From Gnetum montanum (lineage: Eukaryota; Streptophyta; Gnetopsida; Gnetales; Gnetaceae): DNA of 64,000 bases. This document shows positions 24,501 to 35,376 of the stretch, in pieces. The stretch spans positions 258,979 through 322,978 of the forward strand of contig MNCI01034266.1 of the NCBI GenBank assembly GCA_015680685.1, read 5' to 3'. A program made the translations under genes and the position numbers. Each line of letters starts with the position of its first letter. Position 1 is the first letter of the stretch. The notes beneath the pieces are model-generated. The model was given only the letters and a program-made list of their open reading frames with translations, was not told the DNA's origin and searched no databases.

Positions 24501-25284
24501 ACCTCCTAGCTCAAAAGAATCAAAACTGGAAGGACTATAGCGCAAGTGTGCAAGAATGGGGGCAGACACAAAAAGATCATAAACATGTCTATAAGCGAGA
24601 TTGCACTACCTATCATCAATAGGACAGGGACTCTGTCGTCGAGGCTTAGTCTCTTTGACTATTCCTTAACGTTGTTGGTGCTTCTAGTGCATTTGAAAAG
24701 TTCCAGGAGCAAGTGACGGTGAGCGCCTTTCCAGAAAGGGAAATGACTCTTCCTGGAGGAGAGACAACCGTCCCTTCCTTCTTCCTTGAACCACCTCATT
24801 GGACTCCTATGGAAAAAGGGAAGATGAAGGACAAAACTAATCTACGAGACGGGGTTTGGTCTGAGCTTACCGAGGATGAGATTATGCAATGTCTGTGGAT
24901 TGGCTTAGAAAAAGTTCCATTTGCTACTGATGCAGGACCGTCACAAGTGAGTGTTTGTTTTATTATGCCTTTTTTCATACCTTATTTTGATTGTGATGTT
25001 AGTATACGTGTTATGTATGATTATAGGAATGACTTGAGGGGGTTCCTCAACGAGGCGAGTGTAATATGGATGACGGTCCTCACAAAGGGGGTTCACAAGG
25101 GACAGAGCTTAATGGTGGTGGCCAACACCATGGCAAACAACTTCACATAGAAGAGCTTGACAAGGAGGGCCACCTTCATGAAAAAATGCTACCTGAAAAA
25201 GGTGGCCCCTATGAGGATGATTTTCTCGAGGTGGAGATTGAGCTAAGGGACACAGGTGACAGTGGGGAAAGAGAAGATGCATAA
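21515..25284 (+). pseudogene. Antisense intron-bearing retrotransposon gene, copy 1
   Basis: Function unknown. Exons were inferred by protein-level comparison with three other copies in the window: A 21515-21966, B 22068-22340, C 22434-23482, D about 23596-23784, E 23916-24044, F 24129-24946, G 25027-25284. Donors mostly read AG|GTAAG and acceptors TAG or CAG. Exon A ends FQNPPGTVYY; exon C carries EAQRWL, LFADLFGVPSDG and FLVVQRDGVW; exon F has a charged, probably coiled-coil part (RAALGDEVGDLRSQNE) and QTQKDHKH; its end has LTEDEIMQCL. Exon G is acidic. Several stops and a frameshift in exon C mean it is not intact. It lies antisense to the element, tail to tail with the protease. A distant likeness to plant mobile domain proteins is possible but unproven. 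Confidence 0.8.
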
Positions 25285-26286
25285 CATTGCTGTATTGGCC
25301 ATAGTCCACTTTTTTATTTTATTTTATTTTATTTTTATTATGAGAAAGATAATATTTTTTTATTTTTGACATTTTAATGCAAATTTTGTCTAAGTTAATG
25401 TTCTTTTATTGTTACTGTTCTCACTTTATGCAAAGTGTAAATTAATAGGTTTTGATGTTATGAGAAATGGTAGATAGTTTAGGCGTATAGCGTAAATGAA
25501 GTTACTAGTTTAAAGTCATTGCAGGCTACTGGATAAATTGGTTGCAATTGTAAATAAGGCAACTAGGCTTGGGCCATTTATGGCCTTTAACCAGTTCAAG
25601 CGTAAACTGCGATTTAAATAGGTAGTTTAAGGCCATTGCGGGCCATGGGTAGTTTTAGGCCATTCCGAGCCATGTGTATATGGTGAAAGGATAGCGTAAA
25701 TGTCACTAAGTAGCCAATTTTAAGCCTTGGTAGGTTGTGATTAGTTTAAGGCCATTTTGGGCCTTTTGATAGTTTTAGGCCATTCTAGGCCATCTATACT
25801 TTTAGGCCATTCTGGGCCATGTATAGTTTTAGGCCATTCCAGGCCTTGTATAGTTTTAGGCCATTCCTGGCCATGTATAGTTTTAGGCCATTCCGAGCCA
25901 TGGGTAGAACATGTGATTAATTTTAGACAAAGTTAAGAGTGATAAAGATAACTAGTAGGGGCATAGAAACATAAGTGTAAGTGAGAACAGTTGGTGGAAG
26001 CGTAAAAATAAGCCTAAGCATAAAATGAGCATAGCTGGTGGATGTGGAGGTGGGATAGCATGATGAAATAAAACATGCGTAAAATATATGGTAATCAGAT
26101 GACCCGCTTTACTAGCTAGCCCTGTAATTATTTCCTGATCACTTTTATTTTTGGTGACGCGTAAAGACGAGGGGATTTACCATCCTTTTCCTTTGCATCA
26201 CACTCCTCTTCTGGGAATGGTAGCTTAGCCCAAATTAGGCTGTCATCAGCCACTATTTCGGCTTGTTCAAGTATTCAGATAGGGGA
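25285..26286. other. Spacer between antisense gene and protease
   Basis: An AT-rich start (TTTTATTTTATTT runs at 25311-25345) follows the stop of the antisense gene and could hold its polyadenylation region. The GGCC word array follows at 25.5-25.9 kb. No coding motif. Confidence 0.6.
25500..25907. repeat. 27-bp tandem array with GGCC...GGCC core
   Basis: Six nearly contiguous units of AGTTTTAGGCCATTCNGGCC type at 25744-25907, plus dispersed units from about 25503 and at 25627-25680. Each unit holds two GGCC sites as a short inverted repeat. A shorter relative (GCCATTTCGGGC) occurs at the same place in the second element, at 54.72-54.9 kb. Confidence 0.88.
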
Positions 26287-26952
26287 CTAATCTTCAGACA
26301 TTTCGATTTCTGACCCCTGCTCCATTTCTATGTTATTAACAGCCTGAGGGGTTATTTCATCACTGTGGATAACCACCTCTCCTCCTTCGTAAGGTAGATG
26401 GATCTCCTGATGTATAAGCGATGAAACTGCTCTTAATTGGGCCAACCAAGACCTCCCTAGGATCAAGTTGAAGCTAGGCATCTCTTTGACAACAATGAAG
26501 GTTCTGTCTATGGGGAATTGCTCCCCCACCACGAAGTTGATGTGCACAGTGCCTTTGACCTGCACTCGTGCCCCATTGAATGACTTTAAACATGATGTGG
26601 TGGTAGGACTGATTTGATTGATCAAACCTAGCTTATCCACTATGGGGTAGGGGATGACATTAGTGGCCGTCCCATCATCCACATGTACCCTCCGAATTCT
26701 GTGTTGACCAACCTGAATGGTGATGAACATGGGCACCGTTGTCACATGATCCTTTTCTGGGTCACCCTTAATAGATTTATCATGAAAGGTCAACAAGGAA
26801 GGCCTTGGTTTTTCAGCCGCGAGAGGAAGCATAATGGAATGAATCGCTTCTTCATCTGCGGGTAGGCCTTCATCCATAGGTATGGACGTTAGCATGCAAA
26901 CCATAGCCTCATGATGCTTCTGTGATATCATGAGTAAGTCATAAAGGCTCAA
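26287..26952 (-). CDS. pro: Retropepsin-like protease domain, open over 221 codons
   Basis: Best preserved frame of the window. As the aspartic protease of the gag-pro polyprotein it would process Gag-Pol inside the virus-like particle. Near residue 90 it has VHVDDGTATNVIP, matching the active-site loop but with DDG where D-S/T-G is usual. It continues with TTTSCLKSFNG, FIVVKEMPSFNLILGRSWLAQL (flap-to-ILGR region near 165-185), and ends after HLPYEGGEVVIH in an acidic tail. The chosen start is only the first Met after upstream stops: homologues read through ALKQKNTSL and further upstream, so the real protein continues from gag. Confidence 0.85.
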   Translation of the reverse strand: MSLYDLLMISQKHHEAMVCMLTSIPMDEGLPADEEAIHSIMLPLAAEKPRPSLLTFHDKSIKGDPEKDHVTTVPMFITIQVGQHRIRRVHVDDGTATNVIPYPIVDKLGLINQISPTTTSCLKSFNGARVQVKGTVHINFVVGEQFPIDRTFIVVKEMPSFNLILGRSWLAQLRAVSSLIHQEIHLPYEGGEVVIHSDEITPQAVNNIEMEQGSEIEMSED

Positions 26953-27559
26953 AGTTGTATTTTTTTGTTTTAGAGCCTATTTGACTTGCGTAAAAGTGTC
27001 GAAGTGATCTCGCCCATGATCTGGCTAGTTGTCACCCTTTTCCTCTTCCATTCAGCCTAGGAGATGAATTTCTTGGGGAGTGATATCTGGTTGAGGGCTG
27101 TGCTTCTTTCTACCAGGAGTAGATGGTTGTGTTTGCATAACTTCGCCATCTTTAGGAAATGGGGCCAAGGGTACAGAGGTGAGGGGTTTAGGCTTGGGAA
27201 ACCCTAGCATAAGATGATCCTTGGCCGTACTGGTTGTCTTTCTTCCTTCTCCTTTTTCATTAAATTAGGATCATGGGTTTGACTTGGAGATTTTCCCTTG
27301 TGTAGGAAGGGTTGTTGATGGTTTCGACACCCTGATGATGAAGCGGGCCTTAGGCATAGGTGCGGGCTGGGCCACGGCTTTACCGACAGTAGGTTGTTGA
27401 GAATTTATCTGAGAAGGGGCTCAAAGGATAAAGGGTTGTTGTGAAGCACCACTTGTCGATGCTATTGAATCCATTGTTCGGGGAGAACGAGGATGCATTC
27501 GTAGCACAAAAGTTTGTTTGGGCTATGATTAATTATTGCTCTCTACTCCTACCACGTTA

Positions 27560-29881
27560 ATTGTGTACCCTACATTATTTGCATTTAATAGGTCTTGGTA
27601 CACATGTAGGGCTTGGTTTTCCAGGCAAGCTGGACTACTGCTGTCTGAGATCAGGTCACCTTGATCGATCATGTGTTGAATTTCATCTTTCAATGCTTAG
27701 CAGTAATCCATGTCATGGCCATACAATTGATGATAGTCGTAGAATTGATCTAGCCTAAAGTTCTTGGGAACGGGTGGTTCATTAAGTTGTGCCATGGAGG
27801 GGTTCTTGGGAACGGGCGGTTCATTAAGTTGTGCCTATGATGTTTCAGGGCCTCCTTAGACACCGCCTTATGTCGGATGTGACCAGTTCCCAATAATTAC
27901 TTTAGAAGTTCTCAAGGCTTCATAGGTAGAGTTGCGTAATTTGAGCAGTCCTTACGCTCAAATTTTGGCCTCGGTTATGGGGGTGTTTTGGGGGCCGAAG
28001 GAGCTTCTTGATTGGTGCCACTTGAGCTAGTTGTCAGCTCAGCTGGCTCTGTAGTAGTTTTCTTGTTGTTGTTGTTCTTTTTCTTGGCCCCTTAAGCAAC
28101 CGCTACAACTGTAGTCGTCATGGCTTTGCCTTTGTCCTTACCCTTGCTATGGGAATTTTTGTAGGCCACATACATTGGATCTTTACTAGCCTCCATTGTG
28201 TCTTGGATGCTCTTAGTCTGAGCAAAGGCTTGGCTGAGGGAATGGAGGACGAGGTAATACAGTTTAGACTTGATAAAGTCATTGACCGCTCCCTTGAAGA
28301 TTGCCAATAGATGGGCCTCTGCGATGGGTTCGCAGATCTCGTTCAAAGTAGCACTCCAACGCTGTATAAAATTTTGGACCGACTTGAGTGGGTCTTTTTT
28401 AACTCCCATGAGCTGGTTCAGTGTGACTTCTGGCTTCAGGTTGTATTTGAAACGAGTCACAAACTAGGTTAACAACTCTTCCAAAGTTGAAATGGAAGCA
28501 CGTGGAAGTGCTCGGTACCAATCCAAAGCTTTACCCGTTAAGGACATAGCAAAAACATGGATTATAGTATGTGGCCATTGTTGCAGCAATAAGGACTCTA
28601 ACCTAAAAGTGACGAGGTGGGTGTTTGGATTACCTTCCCCATTATACTTTGTAAAATAGGAAAGGGGGATCCTAGGTGGCAGTGACAGGACTGGGACTGC
28701 AGGACTAATAGGATCATCATGGTAAAAATCCATGACTTGTACCATGTCAGAACCAACATCCTTGAGATGATTGACCTTCTCTGTAAGGGTCTGAATGAGC
28801 TGGAAGGCTTGATCCAAATCGTAGATGATGGGGTTATCTATGGGATGGTGGGTGGAGGCACACCGAGTGGCGAAATGGAGGCAACGGCTTGGTTGATGGT
28901 CGGTGCCATCGGGACAGTCCCTGTGGGCAGTGTTGCTTGTAGCATCCACCATCCGATGGTTGGTGCAGATGGAGCTTCTGCTATCGGCTGCACTATTGGG
29001 TACGCTGCTTGTGTAGCCAGGGGCATGAGCAGCGATCCCATAGCTGGGTTTACCATTTGTGGGACTTGACTTTGATGGTGGGGATGATGGTGCCTTTGCG
29101 CAGGATGGGAAATAAGAGACATGTTGGAATCCCACCATGCTATGGTGGCAGGTCCTATTGTGTGAATCGGGAGTAAAGTTGGTGTTGTAGGTAATTGGGG
29201 CGTAGGTACCACGTGTACATGTGGTGATATAGACGCAAGCACACGATGGCGTGGGTTAGGTAAGCGTGCCTGCTAAGGAATGATCTGTGATGGACCATCA
29301 CTTGGGAAGATAGTCGAAGAGAGGAAATGTAAATGCAGTGAATGTGGGACTCAATTGGTGTTAGATAATGTCAAAGGTATGGTTACCATGAATAAAGGGT
29401 TTATACGAGACGTTGTGGAGGGAGGGGCCATGGTGAAATCAGCATGACTACCTCCCTCAAAGTGAGATTCTAGATCATCTTGTCCATTGTGAAGCGTTTC
29501 ATCATGGAACAAGACCTCTAGTTCTTCTAGTGATGCCTTTGCCATCAACATTTGATCTAGGATCCACTTTTGTTGATTTGTTAGGGGTATGAAAGTGTTA
29601 GGTGTAGGAATGAGTTCCTTCCCGTTGTAGTACATGAACTCGTACTCTCGTTTTTCCTCAAGTTCTTGTGGGTACATAGGCATGTTTGCTGCTAACTTCA
29701 CACAGAGGAAATTTTAGCTTTCCCTACACTGAGCCTGTCCCTCAGGTTCCTTGTTTTGTAGCTTGAGGGAGTAGCGTGGTCACACCAGACTAAGTGGTTG
29801 CGCAACCATAGGAGGTGTGACTTGCATGGTCCAAGGGTTCTCAAGGCTGGTGGTGTCAATGACAGTAGTTGATGTAGTCAT
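27560..29881 (-). pseudogene. gag: Gag polyprotein, broken
   Basis: Structural capsid protein of the element. It can be followed from an ATG at 29881 through an N-terminal part (LEEKREYEFMYYNGKELIP), a Pro-rich linker around 29.0-29.2 kb, and the capsid-like core 28.84-28.09 kb (YFTKYNGEGNPNTHL, GKALDWYRALPRASI, FKYNLKPEVTLNQL, FIQRWSATLNEI). A zinc-knuckle-like block YDYHQLYGHDMDYC lies near 27.7 kb; the homologues suggest the first Cys has become Tyr. At least three stops and frame changes break it. A pre-protease linker without recognised motif covers about 26953-27560. Confidence 0.87.
27761..27835. repeat. In-frame 42-bp tandem duplication in gag
   Basis: 33 bp at 27761-27793 recur at 27803-27835 with one difference. 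The period of 42 bp keeps the frame, so NEPPVPKN is encoded twice just upstream of the zinc knuckle. Confidence 0.88.
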
Positions 29882-30109
29882 TTTTTACATGACTCGGAGA
29901 TAATGATGATAAAAGTAGAGATTGGAAGGGCAAAGGTGAACTAAGATAATAATCGGGGCTTTCTATCTCGTAGGACTCCAAAGGAATCGTCGAAGCGATC
30001 GAATTGCACCACACAATTTCGTAAACAACCTTGGAGGTATTACGTTTACGTTAATTGAAAATGGGTACAAACATCTTACAAGACTACCTATAAAATGCGA
30101 ATCAGCTAT
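29882..30109 (-). other. 5' leader of the complete element
   Basis: About 230 bp between the PBS and the gag ATG. No coding motif. It would hold packaging signals, which I cannot identify. Confidence 0.55.
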
Positions 30110-30137
30110 GAAGGCCCTCCTTCTAGCACTAGAAAAC
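30110..30137 (-). other. Primer-binding-site region
   Basis: Directly inside the 5' LTR the minus strand reads TAGTGCTAGAAGGAGGGCC, a decayed form of the family PBS word. The expected TGG start has become TAG. Confidence 0.62.
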
Positions 30138-30779
30138 TGGAACGACGAAAAACGTTGGTCGTTGGAAATACCGAACGAAATTTCGTGTACACAGTTCTAA
30201 CCTCGGATCCGGGTGAGGACCGTGTTGGAGAGAAAAATAAATCTGAGGTGCCTTGAATGGTCTTGTCGATCAGACAGGGACTTATTTAATCACTAAAATT
30301 TTGGTAATAATTTGATGGCAAAATGAAGATTCTTTATAAGGTAATGCAATATTGTTAATCCTGAAAGAAATTGCAAACCATGTAAATGATGTAGATGAGA
30401 TTGCCAAATCCATATAACCAAGATGAAAAGGATTAGATTTTGTAGGGGATATGATCATGAGATCTAGGATTTAATTTATAAAAAAAATTATGTTTGATAC
30501 AAGGATTTCAGACGGGCTTCGGTTTGGATGAAGCACATACCAGTAACAAGAAAGTTATCTAAAGATGAAACAAGCGAGGATCAATCTACCTTGTTCTAGC
30601 CAATCTAGGCACAAGGAAGTCAGATCTGGGGGAGAGTATCTGATAGCTAATTGTTTCTAATCAAGAGTTCTTGCCAATCACCTCCGATGTTCTCACGATC
30701 ACTAATTCTCTTTTTGCTCTTTTTCCCACCTTGAAGGAGAAAAATTTTGCCAACCTCTTTGAACTTCGTCAACTGGAGA

Positions 30780-30786
30780 ATTTATA
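30780..30786 (-). promoter_or_regulatory. TATA box of the 5' LTR
   Basis: Minus strand TATAAAT about 640 bp from the inner LTR end, conserved in place in the 3' LTR and related LTRs. It predicts a U3 of about 760 bp. Confidence 0.62.
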
Positions 30787-30954
30787 AGGTTAGGGTCAAG
30801 AGAAAAATTTGGTTTAAGTGATGCGTGTCCTGAACTCACAAGATGCCATTGACTCAATGTGTTATCATTGAAGCTTGTGACGCTATGCTGCGTAGCACGT
30901 CGTAAACTACCCTCGTATGGGCTTTGGCAATAGACTATCCTTTGATTACACTGT

Positions 30955-30974
30955 AATACGCTAGAGAGCGTATT
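30955..30974. repeat. Perfect 8-bp inverted repeat in U3, 5' LTR copy
   Basis: Identical to 18691-18710. Confidence 0.8.
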
Positions 30975-31542
30975 GTGGTGTATGAACTACTAATGCCTAA
31001 ATTGTGCTTGTCGTTACTTACATTACGCTGCATTACACTAAATTACGCACCATAGCATAATTCAGCGTAAAATAATGAAACCGCAAAAGTTGAAGTACTG
31101 TTGCCACAATTCCTTTGTTTCAATCTCTTTCGGGGCTTTACTATGCCACACTACGTAAAGCAGCGTAATGGGCCCCTTAACCAGGAAAGAAAACCTGCTG
31201 AAATGCATGTCATGCTGCAGATCATTGCTTAGGCCTTGATATTTTTACTGGGCTGTTGAAGTCTTGCATGTTTTCCATCCTTGATGCTGTGGTGGATTGT
31301 CTTTGATATTACGCTGTGCAATGCAGCATTACACTATGTTGCGTAATGTAGCGTAATATGTTAAATGTTGAGATTTTGAAAGATAGAAAATTCACAAAGT
31401 GAAAGTCTTGCCGCCGTGCACCTATTGTTTCATTCTGTCTCTTAAAGTTCATCTGTACTGTGCAGCGCCTTGTCGCAACTCCTTGCCTGAGTTGCTGGAT
31501 TTTGCCGAATCATTGAGGCCTTGAAATTTTTATGATGTTTCA

Positions 31543-31547
31543 ATTGT
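31543..31547. other. Target-site duplication ATTGT (right)
   Basis: Matches 17869-17873. Confidence 0.85.
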
Positions 31548-32164
31548 AGCCATTACATCCTCACCTGGTAGGGTCGTTTGGTGGTAGAAACTAGAACTAT
31601 GCTAGGCATAGAGACTTTCATGTAGTTTCCATTTCTCTAAATGTGTAATGTTGATCCCATCCCCATGTAGTAAGTTTGAAAAAAACTAAGGGAAAGTTAT
31701 ACTAGGCTGAAACCAAGAAGAAATCATATTATGGAGGAATCCTTCTCTAACAAGTGTTAAGCCTCGACGAATAACTTCCTGTGCCCATGGCACGAACTTG
31801 TACACTATGAACTCAACCTGTTTTATATTCTTTTATAAATTTGGTGGTTCATGTTGTGCAAATTTTGGTTTGCATTTCTATTTCTATATTTATCTATATA
31901 ACTATAATTTCATTTTCCATTTCTATTTCATTAGGCCACTTTTAGCAGACCACTTCTATTTACATTTTTAGTAGGCGATTTCTGTCTACATTTCCACTTA
32001 CTTTTATAGTTTTGAAACCATTCCTGTTTGACATTCTGTAAGTCCTTGGATGATTAAAAAGATTGTCCAAGGTAGTCGAGATCCCATTTTCATGGAGGCC
32101 CTTTGGATTCAAGGTTGAGGCTACTGTGTTGGACCTTTAAATTTTCTAGCAATCAATTTTTTCA
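31548..32164 (+). mobile_element. LTR Y, second part
   Basis: Continuation of LTR Y after the nested element. It holds the family 3'-end block (CCTTGGATGATTAAAAAGA, then GGATTCAAGG near 32100) also seen in LTR c at 15.79-15.86 kb. It ends near a CA at 32164, followed by the PBS. Confidence 0.75.
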
Positions 32165-32178
32165 GTTGCAATAGTTTT

Positions 32179-32198
32179 CTGGTGCTTGAAGAAGGGCC
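32179..32198 (+). other. Primer-binding-site remnant of element Y
   Basis: CTGGTGCTTGAAGAAGGGCC, same family word, 14 bp after the LTR end. Confidence 0.65.
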
Positions 32199-32839
32199 TC
32201 TATCGAAATTCTTAGCCTATAAAGGCCCATTGCTACCATTGTCCTATATATTATGAAACCCATTTTGTTAATGCTAATTTTCCTATCAAACATTGATAGT
32301 AGTTGGTAACTACATTGGCAGTAGTTCAATGACTATGCTGATAGTAATTTGTAGACTACATTGATAGTAGTTGGCAACTATGCTAGTAGTAATTCACTGA
32401 CTACATTGATAGGAGTTGGCTAACTATGTTAATAATAGTAAGTTGAATATGCTGATAGTAGTGGGTAGACTACCATTTAAACTAATTCCATTCAATGCCA
32501 TTATGTTGAACCCCATTCCATTGAACTCCATTCCTACTATGACACCCATTTTTTCTTAGTAGCCATTTCCTAATAAATTTTCATTTTTAGGCTACTGTGA
32601 TAGTAGTTTACCGCACTTACTACATTTTTACTAAATATAGTAAAAATTCCAAAAACCACCTCTTACAAAATGTATTTCCAACAATTGACCAAATTACCTT
32701 TCACACTTATTGATGGTGGGCCTAGTCAATAAGCCATTAGAGTGTATGATCCTAAAGACCCTACTATCATGGAGTGTAGGAAGTATTTGAGGGTTAGGAA
32801 AAAAATGTCATGACTTCTCAACCATAAATGAAGATTGAT
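32199..32839 (+). other. Leader of element Y with word repeats
   Basis: No coding motif. At 32280-32470 about seven units of 25-30 bp built on GATAGTAGTTGGYAACTAC, the same word that fills LTR Y at 17.1-17.46 kb. Confidence 0.6.
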
Positions 32840-34730
32840 ATAACTAGATTTGTGCCAGGATGCAGGCTGGCATGTTGATTCCACATCTGGAAGTAGAAGC
32901 CAAAAGGGAGTTTGAGCTCATACATGGGAATGGTAAGGAATACATCCCTTTCCTATATGACCAAATACATATGAATGATATATATGCTAGCATCCTAGCT
33001 CAATTGATTGAGTTGGAGGAGGAGGATGACATGCATAGTTTGGAGGAGTAACAAAAAGAGGAAGATGTGTTTAGGGAAAAATCTTAGCCTAAAAACCTCT
33101 TGGGATGGTTGCTCCAATAGGTGACCCCCAAGGCCACTAAGTCTTCCCCTAATACCATTTTGTTCTTAATGGGCATGGTGTTGTCATCTTCTATCCCCTC
33201 CTACCATACTATATCTAGTCCCATCCCCATTATAGTTATGAACCAAGCATACTCAGTGTTGTAACCCACAACCTTCCACTTCACCATGCCATCCACTATA
33301 ATCATCAATGGTTGTTACTGTCACTAATCCTCCTATCACCTAGATGGGGCCCATAGTGGAACCCCATGCAACTCAAGGGTTTCATATTCTCTTTGTTCCA
33401 TTTTTTCCTTAGATATTGGCACATAAACTATGACCATGATGCAACCACTCGCTTCTATCTTGCAATCAATAGCAAGGCCATAGGCCTCACAATGTATGTC
33501 TCAACCTTTCCTCCAAACCCCACAATCAATAGGGGAATCCCAAGGCTTGTATTAGAATTTCAAAATTATCTAGAACTTTACTAAAGTATTAAGAAAATTC
33601 AGGGCCTCAACATCCCAGACTATAAAGATTATGAACTTCTCTTAAGATGACCCAATAAACCCTATGATCCCACCACTAACTCTTCCCCTCAATTTCCTTG
33701 TATCATAGTTCACCTAGTACAATGGTGAAGGTGATCTGAATGGACATTTTATTACCTTCTAATCCAAGTGGTTGATGTTGTAATCATGGCTATAGATGAT
33801 TATGTGAATTTTCCCTATGTCTTTAGGTACACAAGCTTTAAACTGGTATTGTGCCTTGCCAAGGGAATCCCTATCCTCCTTGGACGAACTAATTTTATAA
33901 TTTTTTAACCATATTAAGTATAACTTAAAACTTAACACCACACTTGACCAATTGATGAAGGTTAAGCAAGGATCGCTAGAGCTAGTGCAGAAGTTCCTCC
34001 AACAATGGAATGCTTTGCTCAATGAGATACCATAACTAATAGTTGAAACTCACATTTTAGCTATTTTTAAAGGGATGGTTAACAATTTTATGAAATCAAA
34101 ATTATATTATATTTATCCATGATCTCTTAATCAGGCGTTTTCCTAGAATAAGAACATAGAGGATGCTACTAAAGCCAGCCACAACCCTATTTATGTGGTG
34201 TACAAAAACCAACATCCATGTAAAGACAAGAAAAAAGGTTGACAAAACAACATGGCCATAACTACTCTGACCAAGGAGACTAAGCCAACCAACCAAGGGC
34301 CAAATAATAACCAACCTAAGGCCCATACTACCAAAACTGATAACCAACCATCAACCTATGGGTCCATGACATCAACTACCTCTAGGTCTACATTTACATA
34401 GAAAGACTGATCTAAGTATACCATATTACACAAGCTATCAAAAATATTAGACTAATTATTGAAGAGCAGTAGGATCTAGTACAAATAGATGACAGAGAAT
34501 GCCCATCAGAGGCATGATAGGTTATGTGAAATAGTGAAAGACTTCTCTCAAGGAACCAAAGATGACCCTCCATCATCCAAATACTTTAAGCTAGACAATT
34601 TTTTCCATTACCATTAGTTGTGAGGTCATGATACTAATTTTTGCCTTACACTTAAGGATGATATTGAAAGGATGATTGATAGGGGTGAATTGATATTAGA
34701 CATGTCCAACATGATATTCAAAGGATGATT
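32840..34730 (+). pseudogene. gag: Gag of element Y, heavily decayed
   Basis: Begins with VEAKREFELIHGNGKEYIP near 32.89 kb, matching the gag N-terminus at 29.6 kb. The capsid-like core follows (YNGEGDLNGHFITF near 33.74, ALNWYCALPRESLSSLDEL near 33.87, IKYNLKLNTTLDQLM near 33.94, WNALLNEIP near 34.02, AIFKGMVNNFMKSKLYYI near 34.07). The zinc-knuckle-like block HYHxLxGHDTNFCLTLKDD lies near 34.61-34.67. Many stops and frame changes. Confidence 0.85.
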
Positions 34731-34739
34731 GATAGGTTA

Positions 34740-35376
34740 AACAATTGCTCAAAAAAAAAGAACACAAGTTTGTGCTTGTATGACCTAGTCATGACTTTTT
34801 CTACCCATCGCGAGGCACTAGTTAAGATGTTGACATTCATTCATGTAAGTGAGGACATCCCCACTAATGAAAAGTTCTTACATGTATTCATGGTGCCCCT
34901 TTCACCCAAGGAATTGAAGTTAACATCATTAACTTTTTACAACAATGAGATCAAGATGAACCCCAAAAATGGCGAAGTAAACAAGGCACCTCTTTTTATT
35001 ACCATATGTGTTGGCCAATACAAAGTACATAGGGTACATGTAGATGACAGGACTTGAATATCTAAGCATAACTGAACAAATGAAATGTGCCTTGACTTTA
35101 GTCCTTAAATCCTTTAACTGATCATGGTTTTCCATCAAGGGTTCCATTTCTTTAGATTTCATGGTAGGGGAATAGTTCCCCATAATGGTCGATTTCTTGG
35201 TGGTGGAAGAGACACTAGGATTTAACCTCATCTTAGTAAGACCTTGGCTAGCCCAATTGTGGGTTGTTTCTTCACCTATTTACCAAGAAATTCACTTTCC
35301 CTATGATGGATGTGAAATTGTTATCCTTGGTGAAAGGATGGTTCTCTTAGCTATTAACAATGTCAATATAGCTTAA
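34740..35376 (+). pseudogene. pro: Protease of element Y
   Basis: KKNTSLCLYDLVMT, ITICVGQYKVHRVHVDDRT with the active-site Asp pair, then a frameshift, and FLVVEETLGFNLIL, RPWLAQLWVVSSPIYQEI, FPYDGCEIVI. It is homologous along its length to the protease at 26.3-26.95 kb. The Gly of the DDG motif reads Arg here. The coding signal stops near 35.38 kb and reverse transcriptase is not found downstream until 47.9 kb. Confidence 0.84.

Larger units (their letters stand above)
17874..31542 (-). mobile_element. Complete 13.7-kb Tat-like LTR retrotransposon, non-autonomous
   Basis: Two direct LTRs of about 1404 bp, matching ends (TGGAAC...GTGTTTCA on the plus strand), a 5-bp target duplication ATTGT, a PBS beside the right LTR and a polypurine tract beside the left LTR define a complete minus-strand insertion. 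The internal order 5' to 3' is leader, gag, protease, repeat array, antisense intron-bearing gene, integrase C-terminal half, repeats, polypurine tract. RT, RNase H and the first half of integrase are absent, so it must have relied on another element's polymerase or have lost pol after insertion. By eye the LTRs differ at 9 of about 160 positions in one block, so it is younger than its surroundings. It is nested in LTR Y. Confidence 0.93.
30138..31542 (-). mobile_element. 5' LTR of the complete element
   Basis: Partner of 17874-19277 with the same termini. It should hold the active promoter (TATAAAT at 30780-30786) reading leftwards into gag. Confidence 0.93.

Noticed and set aside
24796-25309. 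Minus-strand frames opposite the end of antisense-gene copy 1
   Set aside because: The plus strand has conserved exons with matching splice sites in other copies; the minus frames have no counterpart.
28719-29069. Plus-strand open frame of 116 codons
   Set aside because: It lies opposite the gag Pro-rich linker and capsid frame, which have clear homology on the minus strand.
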